This document shows positions 63,933 through 64,000 of a stretch of 64,000 nucleotides of DNA, one piece after another. The position numbers and the translations under genes were made by a program. This DNA is from Eubacterium sp. AM49-13BH (GTDB lineage Bacteria; Bacillota; Clostridia; Lachnospirales; Lachnospiraceae). The notes under the pieces are model-generated. The model saw only the letters and a list, made by a program, of their open reading frames with translations. It was not told the DNA's origin and did no database searches. The stretch spans positions 1 to 64,000 of the forward strand of contig NZ_QSEK01000015.1 of assembly GCF_003464165.1 (NCBI RefSeq). Direction: 5' to 3'. Each line of letters opens with the position of its first letter. The first letter of the stretch is position 1.

Positions 63933-64000
63933 ATATGTCCTCATTTATACACTTAATAAATTACTAATATTCTGAAATAATACAGGAGATACTCTGTATA

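Overview
The window is a 64 kb stretch of a low-GC Gram-positive chromosome. Gene content points to the Clostridia, family Lachnospiraceae, probably near Lachnospira/[Eubacterium] eligens. The supporting features are AGGAGG-type ribosome sites, a single-chain PurL, DUF1653/DUF3793/DUF2325 genes, BspA-like leucine-rich surface proteins and cohesin/dockerin modules. The species is an inference. Most genes lie on the minus strand. No rRNA, tRNA, phage or classical IS element was seen.

Layout. 0-4.2 kb: wall-precursor genes (ddl, murF) with a nitroreductase, a small lipoprotein and a DUF1653 gene; DnaA-box-like sites lie between ddl and the DUF1653 gene. 4.3-6.3 kb (plus strand): PHP phosphoesterase and two half-size ChrA transporters. 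6.4-9.4 kb: RlmI-type methyltransferase, DMT transporter, orphan solute-binding lipoprotein. 9.5-15.5 kb: arginine biosynthesis, argCJBD diverging from argG. 15.5-19 kb: AI-2E permease and an unknown gene between two non-coding arrays of one 62-bp repeat unit, plus a 193-bp palindrome. 19-24 kb: P-II protein, APC permease, APH-type kinase, UcpA dehydrogenase, glyA. 24.2-25.9 kb: HipBA-like module with three palindromic operators. 26-34 kb: metal region with a P1B-type ATPase, a Fur-like regulator, feoB with its Cys-rich partner, two feoA genes, and an operon of DUF2325, DUF3793 and flavodoxin. The two main iron-type promoters here share a TTAG-N6-CTAA box. 34-43.5 kb: purL, two M14-like deacylases, an XPD/DinG-type helicase coupled to a nuclease-like protein. 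43.6-49.3 kb: a dockerin-bearing glucosaminidase next to a membrane-anchored cohesin protein, then prfC. 49.7-60 kb: three surface proteins sharing a repeated C-terminal module, with an Rpn-type nuclease among them and non-coding repeats between. 60-64 kb: start of an exopolysaccharide cluster (pyruvyl transferase, flippase, FrhB-like protein).

Nine genes are interrupted by what reads as one single-base indel each (ddl, PHP, argD, hipA, P-type ATPase, feoB, an M14 gene, the cohesin gene and a small anchored protein). Several are housekeeping genes and both halves remain intact, so sequencing or assembly error is the likeliest cause. They are annotated as single genes with the shift noted.

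The strongest candidates for something undescribed are the fixed-period 62-bp arrays, the 193-bp palindrome, the TTAG-N6-CTAA regulon, and the cohesin/dockerin wall-hydrolase pair.
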